From Planctomycetota bacterium (lineage in GTDB: Bacteria > Planctomycetota > Phycisphaerae > WQYP01), in NCBI GenBank assembly GCA_021819825.1, contig JAKAEZ010000016.1, forward strand, positions 1 to 47,248: DNA of 47,248 nucleotides, written 5' to 3'. The translations under genes and the position numbers were made by a program. The notes below the pieces were generated by a model. The model was not told the origin of the DNA. It did no database searches and saw only the letters and a program-made list of their open reading frames with translations. Shown one piece after another: positions 8,170 through 17,402 of the stretch (positions are counted from its first letter, which is position 1; each line of letters starts with the position of its first letter).

Positions 8170-9831
8170 ATGTCCGCATCCAGCGCCCCAGCCGTTGACC
8201 CTAAAATGGCCGTGCCTCTGACCAGCCGACCGGCGTTTCAATTACTGTCCAAGCATTTTGAAACCGCCAGTACGCTGCATCTTCGTGATCTGTTTGCCGC
8301 GGATCCCGGACGTGCGGAAAAATTCACCGCGGAGGCGGCGGGGTTGTTTTTGGATTATTCCAAAAATCGGATCACCGATGAGACACTCACGCTGCTGCTG
8401 GAGTTGGCCCGGCAATCTGGTGTGCGGGAACATATAGCGGCGATGTTTGCCGGCGAAAAAATCAATATCACGGAGAATCGTTCCGTCCTGCATGTGGCCC
8501 TGCGATCGGCCCGGACGGATAGTTATCTTTCCGATGGGCATAATGTGGTGCCGGAGGTGCATGAGGTGTTGGACCGCATGGCGGCGTTTGCCAGCCGGGT
8601 GCGGTCCGGGGAGTGGAAGGGGTTTACCGGGAAGCCCATACGCAATGTGATCAATATCGGTATTGGTGGATCCGATTTAGGCCCCGTGATGGCGTATGAG
8701 GCGCTGCGGCATTATTCGCGGCGCGAAATGACGTTTCGTTTTGTCTCCAACATCGACGGGACAGATTTTGCCGAGGCCACGCATGGCCTGTCACCGGATG
8801 AAACACTATTTATTATTTCCTCGAAAACATTTACCACGCTGGAAACGATGACCAACGCCCATACCGCCCGGGACTGGCTGCTGGCCGCCGCCAAAGATCC
8901 GTCGCATACAGCCAAGCATTTTGTTGCCGTTTCCACAAATGGTACCGAAGTGACGGCCTTCGGGATTGATACGGCCAACATGTTCGGATTCTGGGATTGG
9001 GTGGGGGGACGGTATTCCATGGATTCGGCAATTGGCTTATCGACGATGCTGGCGGTGGGGCCGGAGAATTTCACGCGACTGCTTTCCGGGTTTCGCGCCA
9101 TGGACACGCATTTCCGCACCGCCCCCCTGGAACGCAACATGCCGGTGATCATGGGGCTTTTATCGGTTTGGTATAACAATTTCTTTGGAGCTCAGACGGT
9201 AGCGGTTTTGCCCTATGATCAATATCTAAAGCGTTTTCCCGCCTATTTGCAGCAACTTACCATGGAATCCAACGGCAAGAGCATCACCTTGACGGGCCAT
9301 CGCGTGGATTATGAAACCGGCCCTATCTTCTGGGGTGAACCGGGAACCAACGGCCAGCATTCGTTCTATCAGTTGATTCATCAGGGCACCAAATTAATCC
9401 CGTGTGATTTTATTGGTTTTGCCCAGTCGCTGAATCCTCTGGGAAATCATCATGATCTGCTGATGGCCAATGTATTTGCGCAAGCCGAGGCCCTGGCGTT
9501 CGGCAAAACCGAGGCGCAAGTCCGGCAGGAAGGGACCGTGGAATGGCTGATTCCACACCGGACTTTTGATGGCAACCGCCCGAGTAATGTCATTTTGGCA
9601 AAACAACTGACGCCGGAAATTCTCGGCGCTTTGGTAGCGCTTTATGAACATTCGGTATTTACTCAGGGCGTTATATTTTCCGTTGATTCCTTTGATCAAT
9701 GGGGCGTGGAACTCGGGAAAGTGCTGGCGAAAAAAATTGCCGCGGAATTGGCGGCCCCGGATGATTCCGGTTTGAAGCACGACAGTTCCACCAACGCCCT
9801 GATGCGCCGGTATCGACACGATAAAGCCTGA
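8170..9831 (+). CDS. pgi: Glucose-6-phosphate isomerase
   Basis: It interconverts glucose 6-phosphate and fructose 6-phosphate. The signatures are in order: [71 protein letters not shown], and [21 protein letters not shown]. The 553 aa are typical of the long proteobacterial/eukaryotic PGI type. The ATG at 8170 follows TGGAG with good spacing; the open frame upstream (from 8101) overlaps tal and is not used. It completes a cluster in which hexose phosphate can enter glycolysis or the pentose phosphate route. Confidence 0.95.
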   Translation: MSASSAPAVDPKMAVPLTSRPAFQLLSKHFETASTLHLRDLFAADPGRAEKFTAEAAGLFLDYSKNRITDETLTLLLELARQSGVREHIAAMFAGEKINITENRSVLHVALRSARTDSYLSDGHNVVPEVHEVLDRMAAFASRVRSGEWKGFTGKPIRNVINIGIGGSDLGPVMAYEALRHYSRREMTFRFVSNIDGTDFAEATHGLSPDETLFIISSKTFTTLETMTNAHTARDWLLAAAKDPSHTAKHFVAVSTNGTEVTAFGIDTANMFGFWDWVGGRYSMDSAIGLSTMLAVGPENFTRLLSGFRAMDTHFRTAPLERNMPVIMGLLSVWYNNFFGAQTVAVLPYDQYLKRFPAYLQQLTMESNGKSITLTGHRVDYETGPIFWGEPGTNGQHSFYQLIHQGTKLIPCDFIGFAQSLNPLGNHHDLLMANVFAQAEALAFGKTEAQVRQEGTVEWLIPHRTFDGNRPSNVILAKQLTPEILGALVALYEHSVFTQGVIFSVDSFDQWGVELGKVLAKKIAAELAAPDDSGLKHDSSTNALMRRYRHDKA

Positions 9832-9874
9832 TGAAACCAGCAGGTCTGTCGCCGGCTTTTACAGGAGAAATGCT

Positions 9875-10786
9875 ATGATTGGTGGTTACAATAAACGTCT
9901 TTATATCTTGCCTTTTGATCATCGGCACTCCTACGGGTCTGAAGTTTTTGGTTACCACGAACCTATGACGCCCGCCCAGATTGATGACATTGCTCTAAGC
10001 AAAGCGGTGATTTATGGCGGCTTCAAAGCCGCGATCGCGGCGGGTGTGTCCGCGGACAAGGCCGGCCTTCTGGTCGATGAGGAATTTGGTGCCGCCATCC
10101 TTGAAGAAGCTCGTTCGCACGGCTTTATCACCTGTTTATCCACTGAAAAAAGCGGTCAGCATGATTTTGATTTTGAGTACGGCTCGGAGTTTAAGGAACA
10201 TATTGAAAAGTTCAATCCGACATTTGCCAAAGTACTGGTGCGGTACAATCCCCAGGGGGATGCGGCCATGAACGCGGTACAGGCCAAGCGATTGAAGACC
10301 CTTTCCGATTATCTTGCGGAAAGCAAACGCTATTTCATGTTTGAACTGCTGGTACCCGCTGAGAAATCGCAATTGCAGCAGGTGGGGGGCGATGTCCACG
10401 CGTACGATCTTAAGCTTCGGCCGACCTTGATGAAGCAGGCCATTGAAGAATTGCAGAATCGTGGTGTCGAACCGGATGTCTGGAAAATCGAAGGCTTGGA
10501 TCGCCCCGAAGATTGTCGCACTATCGCTGCGACGGTCCGGCGGGGCGGACGTGATAAAGTCGGCTGCATTATCCTGGGACGCGGAGAAAATGAGGCGAAG
10601 GTCATTCAGTGGTTGACAACCGCGGCGGCGGTTCCCGGTTTTATTGGATTTGCGGTGGGGCGGTCCAGCTTTTTGCAGTCGATCGTTGATTTGCGTTCGG
10701 GCAAAATTGGCCGTGGACAAGCCGTCGAGCAGATCCGGCAAAAATTCATGGAATGGGTGGGCGTATTTGAAAAGGCGGCGGCCTAG
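9875..10786 (+). CDS. DUF2090 (IolC C-terminal domain-like) aldolase-type protein
   Basis: The 303-aa protein starts YILPFDHRHSY and has KAVIYGGFKAA, GLLVDEEFGA, EKSGQHDFDFEYG, LKLRPTLMKQAIEELQ, WKIEGLD and a phosphate-loop-like FAVGRSSFLQ near the end. DUF2090 forms the C-terminal part of some IolC proteins and is described as a 2-deoxy-5-keto-gluconate 6-phosphate aldolase-type TIM barrel. Here it stands alone, without the IolC kinase or other inositol genes. AGGAG precedes the ATG and the stop abuts nfo (TAG-ATG). Its place after gnd-zwf-tal-pgi suggests a sugar-phosphate aldolase, which is inferred; its substrate is not known. Confidence 0.75.
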   Translation: MIGGYNKRLYILPFDHRHSYGSEVFGYHEPMTPAQIDDIALSKAVIYGGFKAAIAAGVSADKAGLLVDEEFGAAILEEARSHGFITCLSTEKSGQHDFDFEYGSEFKEHIEKFNPTFAKVLVRYNPQGDAAMNAVQAKRLKTLSDYLAESKRYFMFELLVPAEKSQLQQVGGDVHAYDLKLRPTLMKQAIEELQNRGVEPDVWKIEGLDRPEDCRTIAATVRRGGRDKVGCIILGRGENEAKVIQWLTTAAAVPGFIGFAVGRSSFLQSIVDLRSGKIGRGQAVEQIRQKFMEWVGVFEKAAA

Positions 10787-11740
10787 ATGTATGGATCACA
10801 TTTGTCTGTCGCCGGCGGTTTATATAAGGCGGTTGTGGAGGCGCAAGATCTGGGTTTGCAGACCGTGCAGATTTTTACCCGAAATCAGCAGCAATGGGCG
10901 TCGCCGCCTTTGCGGCCCGAGGTCATTGAGCCGTTTCGGGAAGAGGTAAAAAAGGCGAAATTTCGGGAGATTGTTGCCCATGATTCGTATCTGACGAACT
11001 TGGCTTCGAGTCATGAGGAACTGCGGCAGAAAAGCATTCACAGCTTCGTATTGGAGCTACAGAGATGTCATACATTAGGAATTCAATATCTGGTAACGCA
11101 TTCCGGGGCGCACGGCGGTGCCGGTGAAGCTCAGGGAATTGCGCGCATTGCGACCTCCCTGCAGGAGGTACTGAACCGCGACCCACACGGCTCAACCATC
11201 ATCTGCCTGGAAACCACAGCGGGGCAGGGCACGTCGCTGGGATGGAGGTTTGAGCATTTGCGCGATATATTCGCGGCAGTACGGAACCCGAACCGAATGG
11301 GAATATGCCTGGACACCTGTCACATTTTTGCGGCGGGTTATGACATTTCCACGCGCGATGGCGTGGCGCAAAGCTTTGCGGAATTTGACCGAATCATCGG
11401 GTTAAAGCACTTGCGTGTGATGCACGTCAATGACAGCCGCAAGCCGCTAGGGTCCAGAGTGGACCGTCACACCCACATCGGTCGTGGAATGATTGGTCTG
11501 GAGGCGTTTCGCTATGTGTGCCAGACGCCGATTTTCAACAAGATTCCGAAAATCATGGAAACGCCGAAAGAAATAGCCCCGGATGGTCGGCCTTGGGATC
11601 TGATTAATCTTGGGGTTTTGCAGGCATTGGAACGCGGGGAAAAATTGATTCTTGAGCCGCTGGAAAATGCCAGAGTAAAGCCGGCTGGCAAGCGTGCGCC
11701 CGGCAAAACCGCTTCGACAAAAAAGAAAGTGAAGAAATGA
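10787..11740 (+). CDS. nfo: Endonuclease IV (AP endonuclease)
   Basis: It cuts the DNA backbone 5' of abasic sites in base excision repair, using three metal ions in a TIM barrel. The start GSHLSVAGGLYKAV, IFTRNQQQW, the metal signature LDTCHIFAAGYDI, and HVNDSRKPLGSRVDRHTHIG are typical. The core is about 290 residues, followed by a lysine-rich tail (KPAGKRAPGKTASTKKK) that could add DNA affinity. The ATG follows the previous stop with no gap, and its own TGA overlaps the aroDE ATG (ATGA), so DUF2090-nfo-aroDE are probably translated from one message. Confidence 0.94.
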   Translation: MYGSHLSVAGGLYKAVVEAQDLGLQTVQIFTRNQQQWASPPLRPEVIEPFREEVKKAKFREIVAHDSYLTNLASSHEELRQKSIHSFVLELQRCHTLGIQYLVTHSGAHGGAGEAQGIARIATSLQEVLNRDPHGSTIICLETTAGQGTSLGWRFEHLRDIFAAVRNPNRMGICLDTCHIFAAGYDISTRDGVAQSFAEFDRIIGLKHLRVMHVNDSRKPLGSRVDRHTHIGRGMIGLEAFRYVCQTPIFNKIPKIMETPKEIAPDGRPWDLINLGVLQALERGEKLILEPLENARVKPAGKRAPGKTASTKKKVKK

Positions 11741-13332
11741 CCGATATCGTAGCGCCCATATTCGTTCAATCCGTTGATGCGGTGCTACCGCAGATTGCCG
11801 GTGCTGTGAAGCAGGGGGCCGATATCATTGAGCTGCGCTGTGACCAGGCCAATCGTGAAGTCATCGAATCGCTGGTTACTCGCCCTGATTTACCAAGTAA
11901 GCAGATTATCGTCACGATTCGCGCCAAGGCGGAGGGCGGACTATTTTCCGGATCCGAAGCGGATCGGCTGAATTTGATTCTTCACGCCTGTCGGTTGAAA
12001 CCCCAGTACGTGGATATCGAGTATGACACCTGGCGCAAAAACCCGGAATTTGTCGCCCAGGCGGTTCCCCTGCTGGCAAAAGATCCCGCCGACAATTCAG
12101 GCAGGCCAAAGTTAATTCTGTCCACTCATGATTTTTCAACCCGTCCGGCGGATTTGCAGCAGCGCCTGACTGCCATGGCAGAGATATCACCGGCGTGCAT
12201 TATTAAAGCTGCTTATAAAGCGGAAAATCTGGTTGAAGCGTTGGAGGCGTTTCGCTTGTATGAAGAACTGCCGAAAGTTGTCGGACAACCCCTGGTGATT
12301 ATTGCCATGGGCGAAGCGGGGCTGATTACGCGGATTCTGGCCGCTAAATACAATGCTGCCTTCACCTTTGCCGTTCCCACAGGTAACGCTACAACCGCCC
12401 CCGGCCAACCGACGATTACAGATTTGATCCACACCTACCATTTTAAAAGCCAAATGCGAAACTCTCCGGTTTACGGTGTCATGGGGTGGCCGGTGTCACA
12501 TTCCATCAGTCCGATGATACACAACGCGGGTTTTCATGCCGTTGGCTTTCCGGGCGTGTATGTGCCGCTGCCCGTTGAACCGGAGTATGAGAGATTTTGC
12601 ACTTCGGTTAATGCTCTGCGTGGTCTGCGGGATTTAAATTTCCGCGGTGCCAGCGTTACCATTCCCCACAAGGCCCATGCGGCGCGATATCTGGAAAGTT
12701 CCGGGGGGATGCTGGATGAGACCTCGGCGCGCATCGGGGTTATCAACACGCTTTATTTTCCATCGGATGGTTCGGTTGGCGGCACTAATTCCGACTGGTA
12801 TGGAGCCATCGAAGCCATGCGTGCCGCCACGGGCTGGAAATTAACCGACCTGGCGTTCAAACGTGTGGCCGTGCTGGGAGCGGGCGGAGCGGCACGAGCC
12901 ATGGTTGCGGGTATGGCATCTCTGGGAGCGACGGTGGTGGTGTACAACCGCACATTGAAGCGTGCCCAGGAACTGGCGTATGAATTCAACGGAAAAATCG
13001 GCCATGTGTCGGCAGCGCTGCTGGATGAATTTCGCAAAACGAATTGCAATGTCGTCATCAATTGTACGCCGGCGGGCATGTCCCCCCATGTCAAGACAAC
13101 TCCGGTGGATGATATGAGTGTCATTAATTCCACCATGGTGGCTTTTGACACGGTTTATAATCCACGGCGAACCCGTTTTCTGGATATTGCAGGCAAACAA
13201 GGTGCCCAGACTATCGAGGGCTTGGAAATGCTGGTACGCCAGGCAGTGGTCCAGTTTGAAGGCTTCACCGGCAAATCTGCGCCGCTAGGCGTTATGCGAA
13301 TTGCGGCAGAAGCTGCGCTGGAGCAGGGGTAA
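11737..13332 (+). CDS. aroDE: Bifunctional 3-dehydroquinate dehydratase / shikimate dehydrogenase
   Basis: This is a fusion of two consecutive shikimate-pathway enzymes. Residues 1-235 form a type I dehydroquinase with STHDF (His131) and the Schiff-base Lys157 in ACIIKAAYK. From about 243 the AroE half begins with GVMGWPVSHSISPMIHN (shikimate-binding serines), then VTIPHK with Lys312, GGTNSDWYG with Asp353, the NADP loop GAGGAARAM (381-389), YNRTLKRA and INCTPAGM. The total of 531 aa equals the sum of the single enzymes. Similar fusions occur in plants and some bacteria such as chlamydiae and planctomycetes. Both catalytic sets look complete. Confidence 0.93.
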   Translation: MTDIVAPIFVQSVDAVLPQIAGAVKQGADIIELRCDQANREVIESLVTRPDLPSKQIIVTIRAKAEGGLFSGSEADRLNLILHACRLKPQYVDIEYDTWRKNPEFVAQAVPLLAKDPADNSGRPKLILSTHDFSTRPADLQQRLTAMAEISPACIIKAAYKAENLVEALEAFRLYEELPKVVGQPLVIIAMGEAGLITRILAAKYNAAFTFAVPTGNATTAPGQPTITDLIHTYHFKSQMRNSPVYGVMGWPVSHSISPMIHNAGFHAVGFPGVYVPLPVEPEYERFCTSVNALRGLRDLNFRGASVTIPHKAHAARYLESSGGMLDETSARIGVINTLYFPSDGSVGGTNSDWYGAIEAMRAATGWKLTDLAFKRVAVLGAGGAARAMVAGMASLGATVVVYNRTLKRAQELAYEFNGKIGHVSAALLDEFRKTNCNVVINCTPAGMSPHVKTTPVDDMSVINSTMVAFDTVYNPRRTRFLDIAGKQGAQTIEGLEMLVRQAVVQFEGFTGKSAPLGVMRIAAEAALEQG

Positions 13333-13453
13333 GGTTACGGTCGGTTCCGTGGGTAATGGGATTGCTTAAAAAAAAGGCGGAGCGTGTGGGATTAAAATTG
13401 ATGTGCACTGAAATTGTGCAGAAGAATAAAAAATTTAGGGCGATTCCACCATC

Positions 13454-13467
13454 GGCACGCTGCTTGC
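13454..13467 (+). promoter_or_regulatory. Sigma-54 (-24/-12) promoter for glnN
   Basis: The sequence GGCACGCTGCTTGC has GG at 13454-13455 and GC at 13466-13467, exactly the GG-N10-GC spacing of sigma-54 promoters, and most further bases match TGGCACG-N4-TTGCA. Transcription would start near 13479. It faces a glutamine synthetase gene, the classic nitrogen-controlled sigma-54 target, which greatly strengthens the call. Confidence 0.75.
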
Positions 13468-13491
13468 ATTATAATCATATGGAAGGTCGTT

Positions 13492-13513
13492 CTGATGCTT
13501 TTATCAGCATCGG
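13492..13513 (+). other. Stem-loop early in the glnN leader
   Basis: CTGATGCT and AGCATCGG pair over eight positions (one G-U) around a TTTATC loop. It begins about 13 bases after the expected sigma-54 start site. It has no T-run, so it is not a simple terminator. It may stabilise the leader or be part of a larger regulatory RNA. Confidence 0.4.
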
Positions 13514-13670
13514 CACGTGCGAACCTGTCGCTTGTAGCGAAGTTTCGCGATTAAGGTGCAAGCGAAAGTCGAATGGAGGGCTTTGAATCCTTTTGCAGAC
13601 AAACCGGCGGATTGGAAATGCCCAAATATTCCGCATTTTCCGGTTCGTTTAGGAATTCTGATGCTTTATA

Positions 13671-13698
13671 TTGCCAGTTTTGCGGTGTCGGGTAAAAT
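13671..13698 (+). promoter_or_regulatory. Possible sigma-70-type second promoter for glnN
   Basis: TTGCCA at 13671-13676 and TAAAAT at 13693-13698 are spaced by 16 bases, a fair match to the vegetative consensus. A start near 13705 gives a leader of about 75 nt. Tandem vegetative and sigma-54 promoters are known for glnA in enterobacteria. Confidence 0.4.
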
Positions 13699-13778
13699 GG
13701 CCGCCTTTCCCGAAAGGAGCCGCTTTGAATTTTCCGGCGGATAGTCGTGAGTCGCTTTTCTACAGGAGTCTTTCAGTT

Positions 13779-15974
13779 ATGGGTGCATCAAATGCTCGTC
13801 ATGCGGCGGTAGTCGCACTAACCAACTTCCGAACCATCCCTCCTCGCGTGAATTTCAAGGAAAAAACCGTCAAGGAAATTTTCGCCAGCAATGTATTTAA
13901 CGAAGAAGTCCAGAAAGCCCGCTTGCCCAAACCGGTATTCAAAAAACTTCAACAGACCATTAAAAAGGGTTTGGCGCTGGATCCTTCCATCGCGGATGTG
14001 GTGGCTGCGGCCATGCGGGATTGGGCAGTGGAAAAGGGCGCTACCCACTACACGCATATTTTTCATCCTTTGACCGGTGTTACCGCCGAAAAGCATGACA
14101 GTTTTGTCGCCCCCACCGAGGACGGCGGGGCGATGCTGGAATTTTCCGGCAAGGAACTGGTTCAGGGCGAACCTGATGCCTCATCTTTCCCATCCGGCGG
14201 CATCCGGGCCACCTTTGAGGCGCGCGGATACACCGCCTGGGACCCCACAAGTCCGGCTTATATTTTGGAAAACCCCAACGGCACGGCGCTGGTTATTCCC
14301 ACCGCGTTTGTTTCTTGGACCGGGGAAGCACTGGATGAAAAAACACCGCTGTTGCGCTCCATGGAAGCGCTGTCCATTCAGGCCATGCGGGTGCTGAAAC
14401 TTTTTGGCAATCACAGTGCCACGAAAGTATTTACCACCGTCGGCCCGGAGCAGGAATATTTCCTCATCGACCGTAATTTCTATTTTGCCCGTCCGGACCT
14501 GATCAACGCCGGCCGCACCCTGTTTGGTGCCAAACCGCCCAAGGGTCAGGAAATGGAAGACCACTATTTCGGCAGCATTCCGGAACGTGTTCTGGCCTGC
14601 ATGTTGGAAGCGGAGCAGGAGCTTTACAAACTGGGTGTGCCGGTAAAAACCCGCCACAATGAGGTGGCACCGGCCCAATATGAGATCGCCCCGATTTTTG
14701 AGAACAGCAACCTGGCTCACGATCATCAGATGCTCACGATGGAAACACTGCGCCGCGTTGCCGAGAAATATGGTCTGGCCTGCTTGCTGCATGAAAAGCC
14801 GTTTGCCGGCGTCAATGGTTCCGGTAAACACAACAACTGGTCCATGGCGACTGATACCGGGGAAAATTTGCTCAACCCCGGCGATACGCCGCATGAAAAT
14901 GCCCAGTTCCTGGTATTTTGTGCCGCAGTTATCCGGGCGGTTAATAAACATGCCGCGCTATTGAGAGTGGCAATCGCCTCGGCGGGAAATGATCATCGTC
15001 TGGGGGCCAATGAAGCGCCGCCGGCGATTATCTCCATTTATCTTGGCGATCAGTTGCAGGACATCATCACGCAAATTGAAGCGGGTGGTGCCAAGAGCAC
15101 CAAGAAGGGCGGCCACATGGAAGTTGGCGTGACCGTGCTTCCCAAGCTGCCGCGTGATGCCGGAGATCGTAACCGTACCTCACCGTTCGCCTTCACCGGC
15201 AACAAATTCGAATTCCGCGCAGTGTCATCGGGGCAATCCGTTGCCACACCCAACACAGTGCTCAATACCATCGTTGCGGAATCGCTGGATTACATCGCCA
15301 GCAAACTGGAAGCTGACCACAAGGCCGGTAAGGATTTCAACAAGTCCGTACAGGAACTTTTGGCCGCGATTATCAAAGAAAATAAGGGCGTGATTTTCAA
15401 CGGCAACGGCTATTCGGAAGAATGGCACAAGGAAGCGGAAAAACGCGGCCTGCCGAATCTGAAAACCACAGTGGATGCCGTTCCGCATCTGATTTCCAAA
15501 GAATCCATTGAGTTGTTTGGTAAATACAAGGTGCTTACCGAACGTGAAGTTCACAGCCGCTACGAGATCTATCTGGAAAAATATGTCAAGACGATCAACA
15601 TCGAAGTTCAGATGACCACCGTGATCGCCAAGACCATGATCATCCCCGCGGCCTTGGAGTATCAGAAAAATGTCGCCAAGTCCATCGGAGCGGCCAAGGC
15701 GGCAGGTGTTCCGGCGGCGTCGCTGGCTGAACAGGAAAAGATGCTCACCGGCCTAGCACATGCCATCAGTGATATGCAGAAAAAATCCGATGCACTGGTG
15801 CATCATTCCGAGCATCATGCGTCCGGTGATACGCTGGCCCATGCCAAGTATTCACTGGATAAATTGATTCCCGCAATGAATGCCGTGCGGCAAGCGGGCG
15901 ATCTTCTGGAGACGATGGTTTCCGATGACCTCTGGCCGTTGCCGACGTACCGTGAAATGCTGTTTATCAAGTAA
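13779..15974 (+). CDS. glnN: Glutamine synthetase type III
   Basis: It assimilates ammonium by ATP-dependent amidation of glutamate. The protein has 731 aa, the size of GSIII (about 700-730), far longer than GSI. The GSIII N-terminal block [23 protein letters not shown] is present. Catalytic-domain motifs include [43 protein letters not shown] and [14 protein letters not shown]. The C-terminal part contains the long helical region of the family. AGGAG stands ten bases before the ATG at 13779. Control by nitrogen status through sigma-54 is likely from the upstream promoter. A terminator follows 27 bases after the stop. Confidence 0.96.
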   Translation: MGASNARHAAVVALTNFRTIPPRVNFKEKTVKEIFASNVFNEEVQKARLPKPVFKKLQQTIKKGLALDPSIADVVAAAMRDWAVEKGATHYTHIFHPLTGVTAEKHDSFVAPTEDGGAMLEFSGKELVQGEPDASSFPSGGIRATFEARGYTAWDPTSPAYILENPNGTALVIPTAFVSWTGEALDEKTPLLRSMEALSIQAMRVLKLFGNHSATKVFTTVGPEQEYFLIDRNFYFARPDLINAGRTLFGAKPPKGQEMEDHYFGSIPERVLACMLEAEQELYKLGVPVKTRHNEVAPAQYEIAPIFENSNLAHDHQMLTMETLRRVAEKYGLACLLHEKPFAGVNGSGKHNNWSMATDTGENLLNPGDTPHENAQFLVFCAAVIRAVNKHAALLRVAIASAGNDHRLGANEAPPAIISIYLGDQLQDIITQIEAGGAKSTKKGGHMEVGVTVLPKLPRDAGDRNRTSPFAFTGNKFEFRAVSSGQSVATPNTVLNTIVAESLDYIASKLEADHKAGKDFNKSVQELLAAIIKENKGVIFNGNGYSEEWHKEAEKRGLPNLKTTVDAVPHLISKESIELFGKYKVLTEREVHSRYEIYLEKYVKTINIEVQMTTVIAKTMIIPAALEYQKNVAKSIGAAKAAGVPAASLAEQEKMLTGLAHAISDMQKKSDALVHHSEHHASGDTLAHAKYSLDKLIPAMNAVRQAGDLLETMVSDDLWPLPTYREMLFIK

Positions 15975-16001
15975 GGCATTTCGTCTGTTGCTGTAAAAGT
16001 T

Positions 16002-16037
16002 AAAGGGTCGATCCGCGAGGTTCGACCCTTTTTTTAT
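16002..16037. terminator. Bidirectional terminator between glnN and the PAP2 gene
   Basis: AAAGGGTCGA (16002-16011) pairs perfectly with TCGACCCTTT (16022-16031), with a 10-base loop and a T-run reaching 16036. A-rich sequence on the left side gives a T-run for the opposite strand too. It sits between convergent genes and overlaps the very end of the PAP2 gene. Confidence 0.85.
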
Positions 16038-16747
16038 TGCGGCTGGTTATCTGTGAAAATCCACTTTTGCCACGGGGTGGGCATGGCGGCGATTAGACGC
16101 CCCGGCCAACTGCAGGCCAGTACGCTGCGCACAATAGTTACGGCCAATAAGGCTCCGGCGATAACATCGGATGGATAATGATCATGGCGAATCACCCGCT
16201 GAAAGGCGACATCCAGAGCTAATCCGTAAAATAAGGCTCGGCCGCGGGGATAAAACCAGGATAATCCTGCGGTAAGTGCAAAGGCTCCGCTGGTGTGGGC
16301 GCTGGGGAAGGACTGGTAGGCTGCGGAGGCAAACCCATAGGCTGGGCCAAAAAAGCCGTACTTGCCCTGCGTGAGAACCCATGGCCTGGCTCTACCGCAC
16401 AAGCCCTTAATCAGATAGCACACGGCCACAGCGCAAATACATCCCACGGCCAGCGCAATAGCCTTCTTTCGCCCCTGCTTATCCAGCAATGCCACGGCAA
16501 TAATGACCAGAACGGAACACGTCCATTGTCCCCACTGCATGAGCATGATCATTTCAAGGTTGATATCCGATTTGAATTTGATGGGATTTCCCAGCGCCCA
16601 TTGCCCAATGGGTTTGTCAACAACAAACGCGACCGCGATGGCGATGATCACCACCAGAAATTTAGCCCAGCGCGGCCATTTGGAATCAAAATGAAGGGGG
16701 GCGGGATGCCGCCACAGTGCGGGAAATTCTTCGCGGGATTGGCTCAT
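16034..16747 (-). CDS. PAP2-family membrane phosphatase
   Basis: The 237-aa membrane protein carries the three PAP2 motifs: KGLCGRARPW (KX6RP type), PSAHTSGAFALT (PSGH type) and RVIRHDHYPSD (RX5HX3D with the catalytic His). Several hydrophobic helices alternate with short loops (about 25-45, 75-92, 98-116 and more near the active-site segments). Relatives dephosphorylate undecaprenyl pyrophosphate, phosphatidic acid or phosphatidylglycerol phosphate at the outer face of the inner membrane. The exact substrate cannot be decided here. It is a single gene, convergent with glnN and divergent from nusA. Confidence 0.85.
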   Translation of the reverse strand: MSQSREEFPALWRHPAPLHFDSKWPRWAKFLVVIIAIAVAFVVDKPIGQWALGNPIKFKSDINLEMIMLMQWGQWTCSVLVIIAVALLDKQGRKKAIALAVGCICAVAVCYLIKGLCGRARPWVLTQGKYGFFGPAYGFASAAYQSFPSAHTSGAFALTAGLSWFYPRGRALFYGLALDVAFQRVIRHDHYPSDVIAGALLAVTIVRSVLACSWPGRLIAAMPTPWQKWIFTDNQPQ

Positions 16748-17402
16748 TTATAACCTCTATAACGTGGGCGAGTTTCCGGTGCGTCAACCGCTTTGACGAA
16801 CCAGTCCGGATAATGGCGCGGATGGCACCGGATGTCAATGGTTAATGAGTATTCGGCGTGCCGAACGGGCGCGGCATTAGTTCAGGCTGGCGGCAAAATC
16901 GACGGTATAAATGCGGGCGATAAGAGAATGGTTGGTCTTGGAGACTCGCACGGCAGGGGCTTTCCCGGATTTATGGCCACGCCACGCATTTGAATGGCCC
17001 GGCGGCCAATTTGTGTAATTTTCGCAAGGGGTTATAATACAAAATTCCAGATTCGGAACGATTGGCGTTTCCGTGCTGGAGGCCGGTGGTTTTGTTCAGG
17101 TGCGTAGCGTTATGCATGCTGTTGAGCTAAATTATGTTGCAACGTGAGGGTGACAACCTCGCGCTGCCGCGGTATACCCGGCTGCAGTCACCACAGGGTG
17201 GGTCTGCAAGGTTGACATTTCAAATGTGTCTTTAACCTTGATCCAGATCACACCGTATGTGGTGTGACGGCGCTATTTACGGCTAAGGTACAGCCGGAGA
17301 TTGCATAAAACCGGCGGACTTGTTGCCGTGCCGGAGGATTGCACACTTTATGTGCAGGATCCCAGCGGTGCCAATTTTGCATGAATTGAGGTCACATATA
17401 TT
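16748..17402. promoter_or_regulatory. 650-base divergent spacer upstream of nusA
   Basis: No credible gene was found in the position where rimP often precedes nusA. TATAAT at 17034-17039, with a weak TTTGTG 17 bases upstream, is a candidate nusA promoter. TTGACA at 17212-17217 lacks a good -10. The inverted repeat TCACACC-GTATGT-GGTGTGA lies at 17248-17267, and a weaker TGCACA/TGTGCA pair is nearer the gene. GAGGT at 17388-17392 is the nusA ribosome binding site. Confidence 0.4.
17248..17267. repeat. 7-bp inverted repeat in the nusA leader region
   Basis: TCACACC and GGTGTGA are perfect complements around GTATGT. No T-run follows, so it is more likely an operator or leader hairpin than a terminator. 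Transcription factor genes such as nusA are often autoregulated, which makes the site worth noting. Confidence 0.35.

Larger units (their letters stand above)
13333..13778 (+). promoter_or_regulatory. Regulatory region and long 5' leader of glnN
   Basis: About 446 bases lie between aroDE and the glutamine synthetase start with no convincing gene. They hold a sigma-54 promoter at 13454-13467, a stem-loop at 13492-13513 just downstream of its expected start, and a sigma-70-like pair at 13671-13698. If sigma-54 is used, the leader is about 300 nt, long enough to hold an RNA regulator. No NtrC-type enhancer pair was identified by eye. Confidence 0.55.

Noticed and set aside
13356..13586. A 76-codon frame between aroDE and glnN
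   Set aside because: The sigma-54 promoter and leader hairpin fall inside it, and the peptide is not recognisable.
14181..14951. A 256-codon - strand frame inside glnN
   Set aside because: It lies fully antisense to conserved glutamine synthetase sequence and has no recognisable product.
17212..17240. TTGACA as a nusA promoter
   Set aside because: No -10-like hexamer at 16-18 bases; TTTAAC is only 13 bases away.
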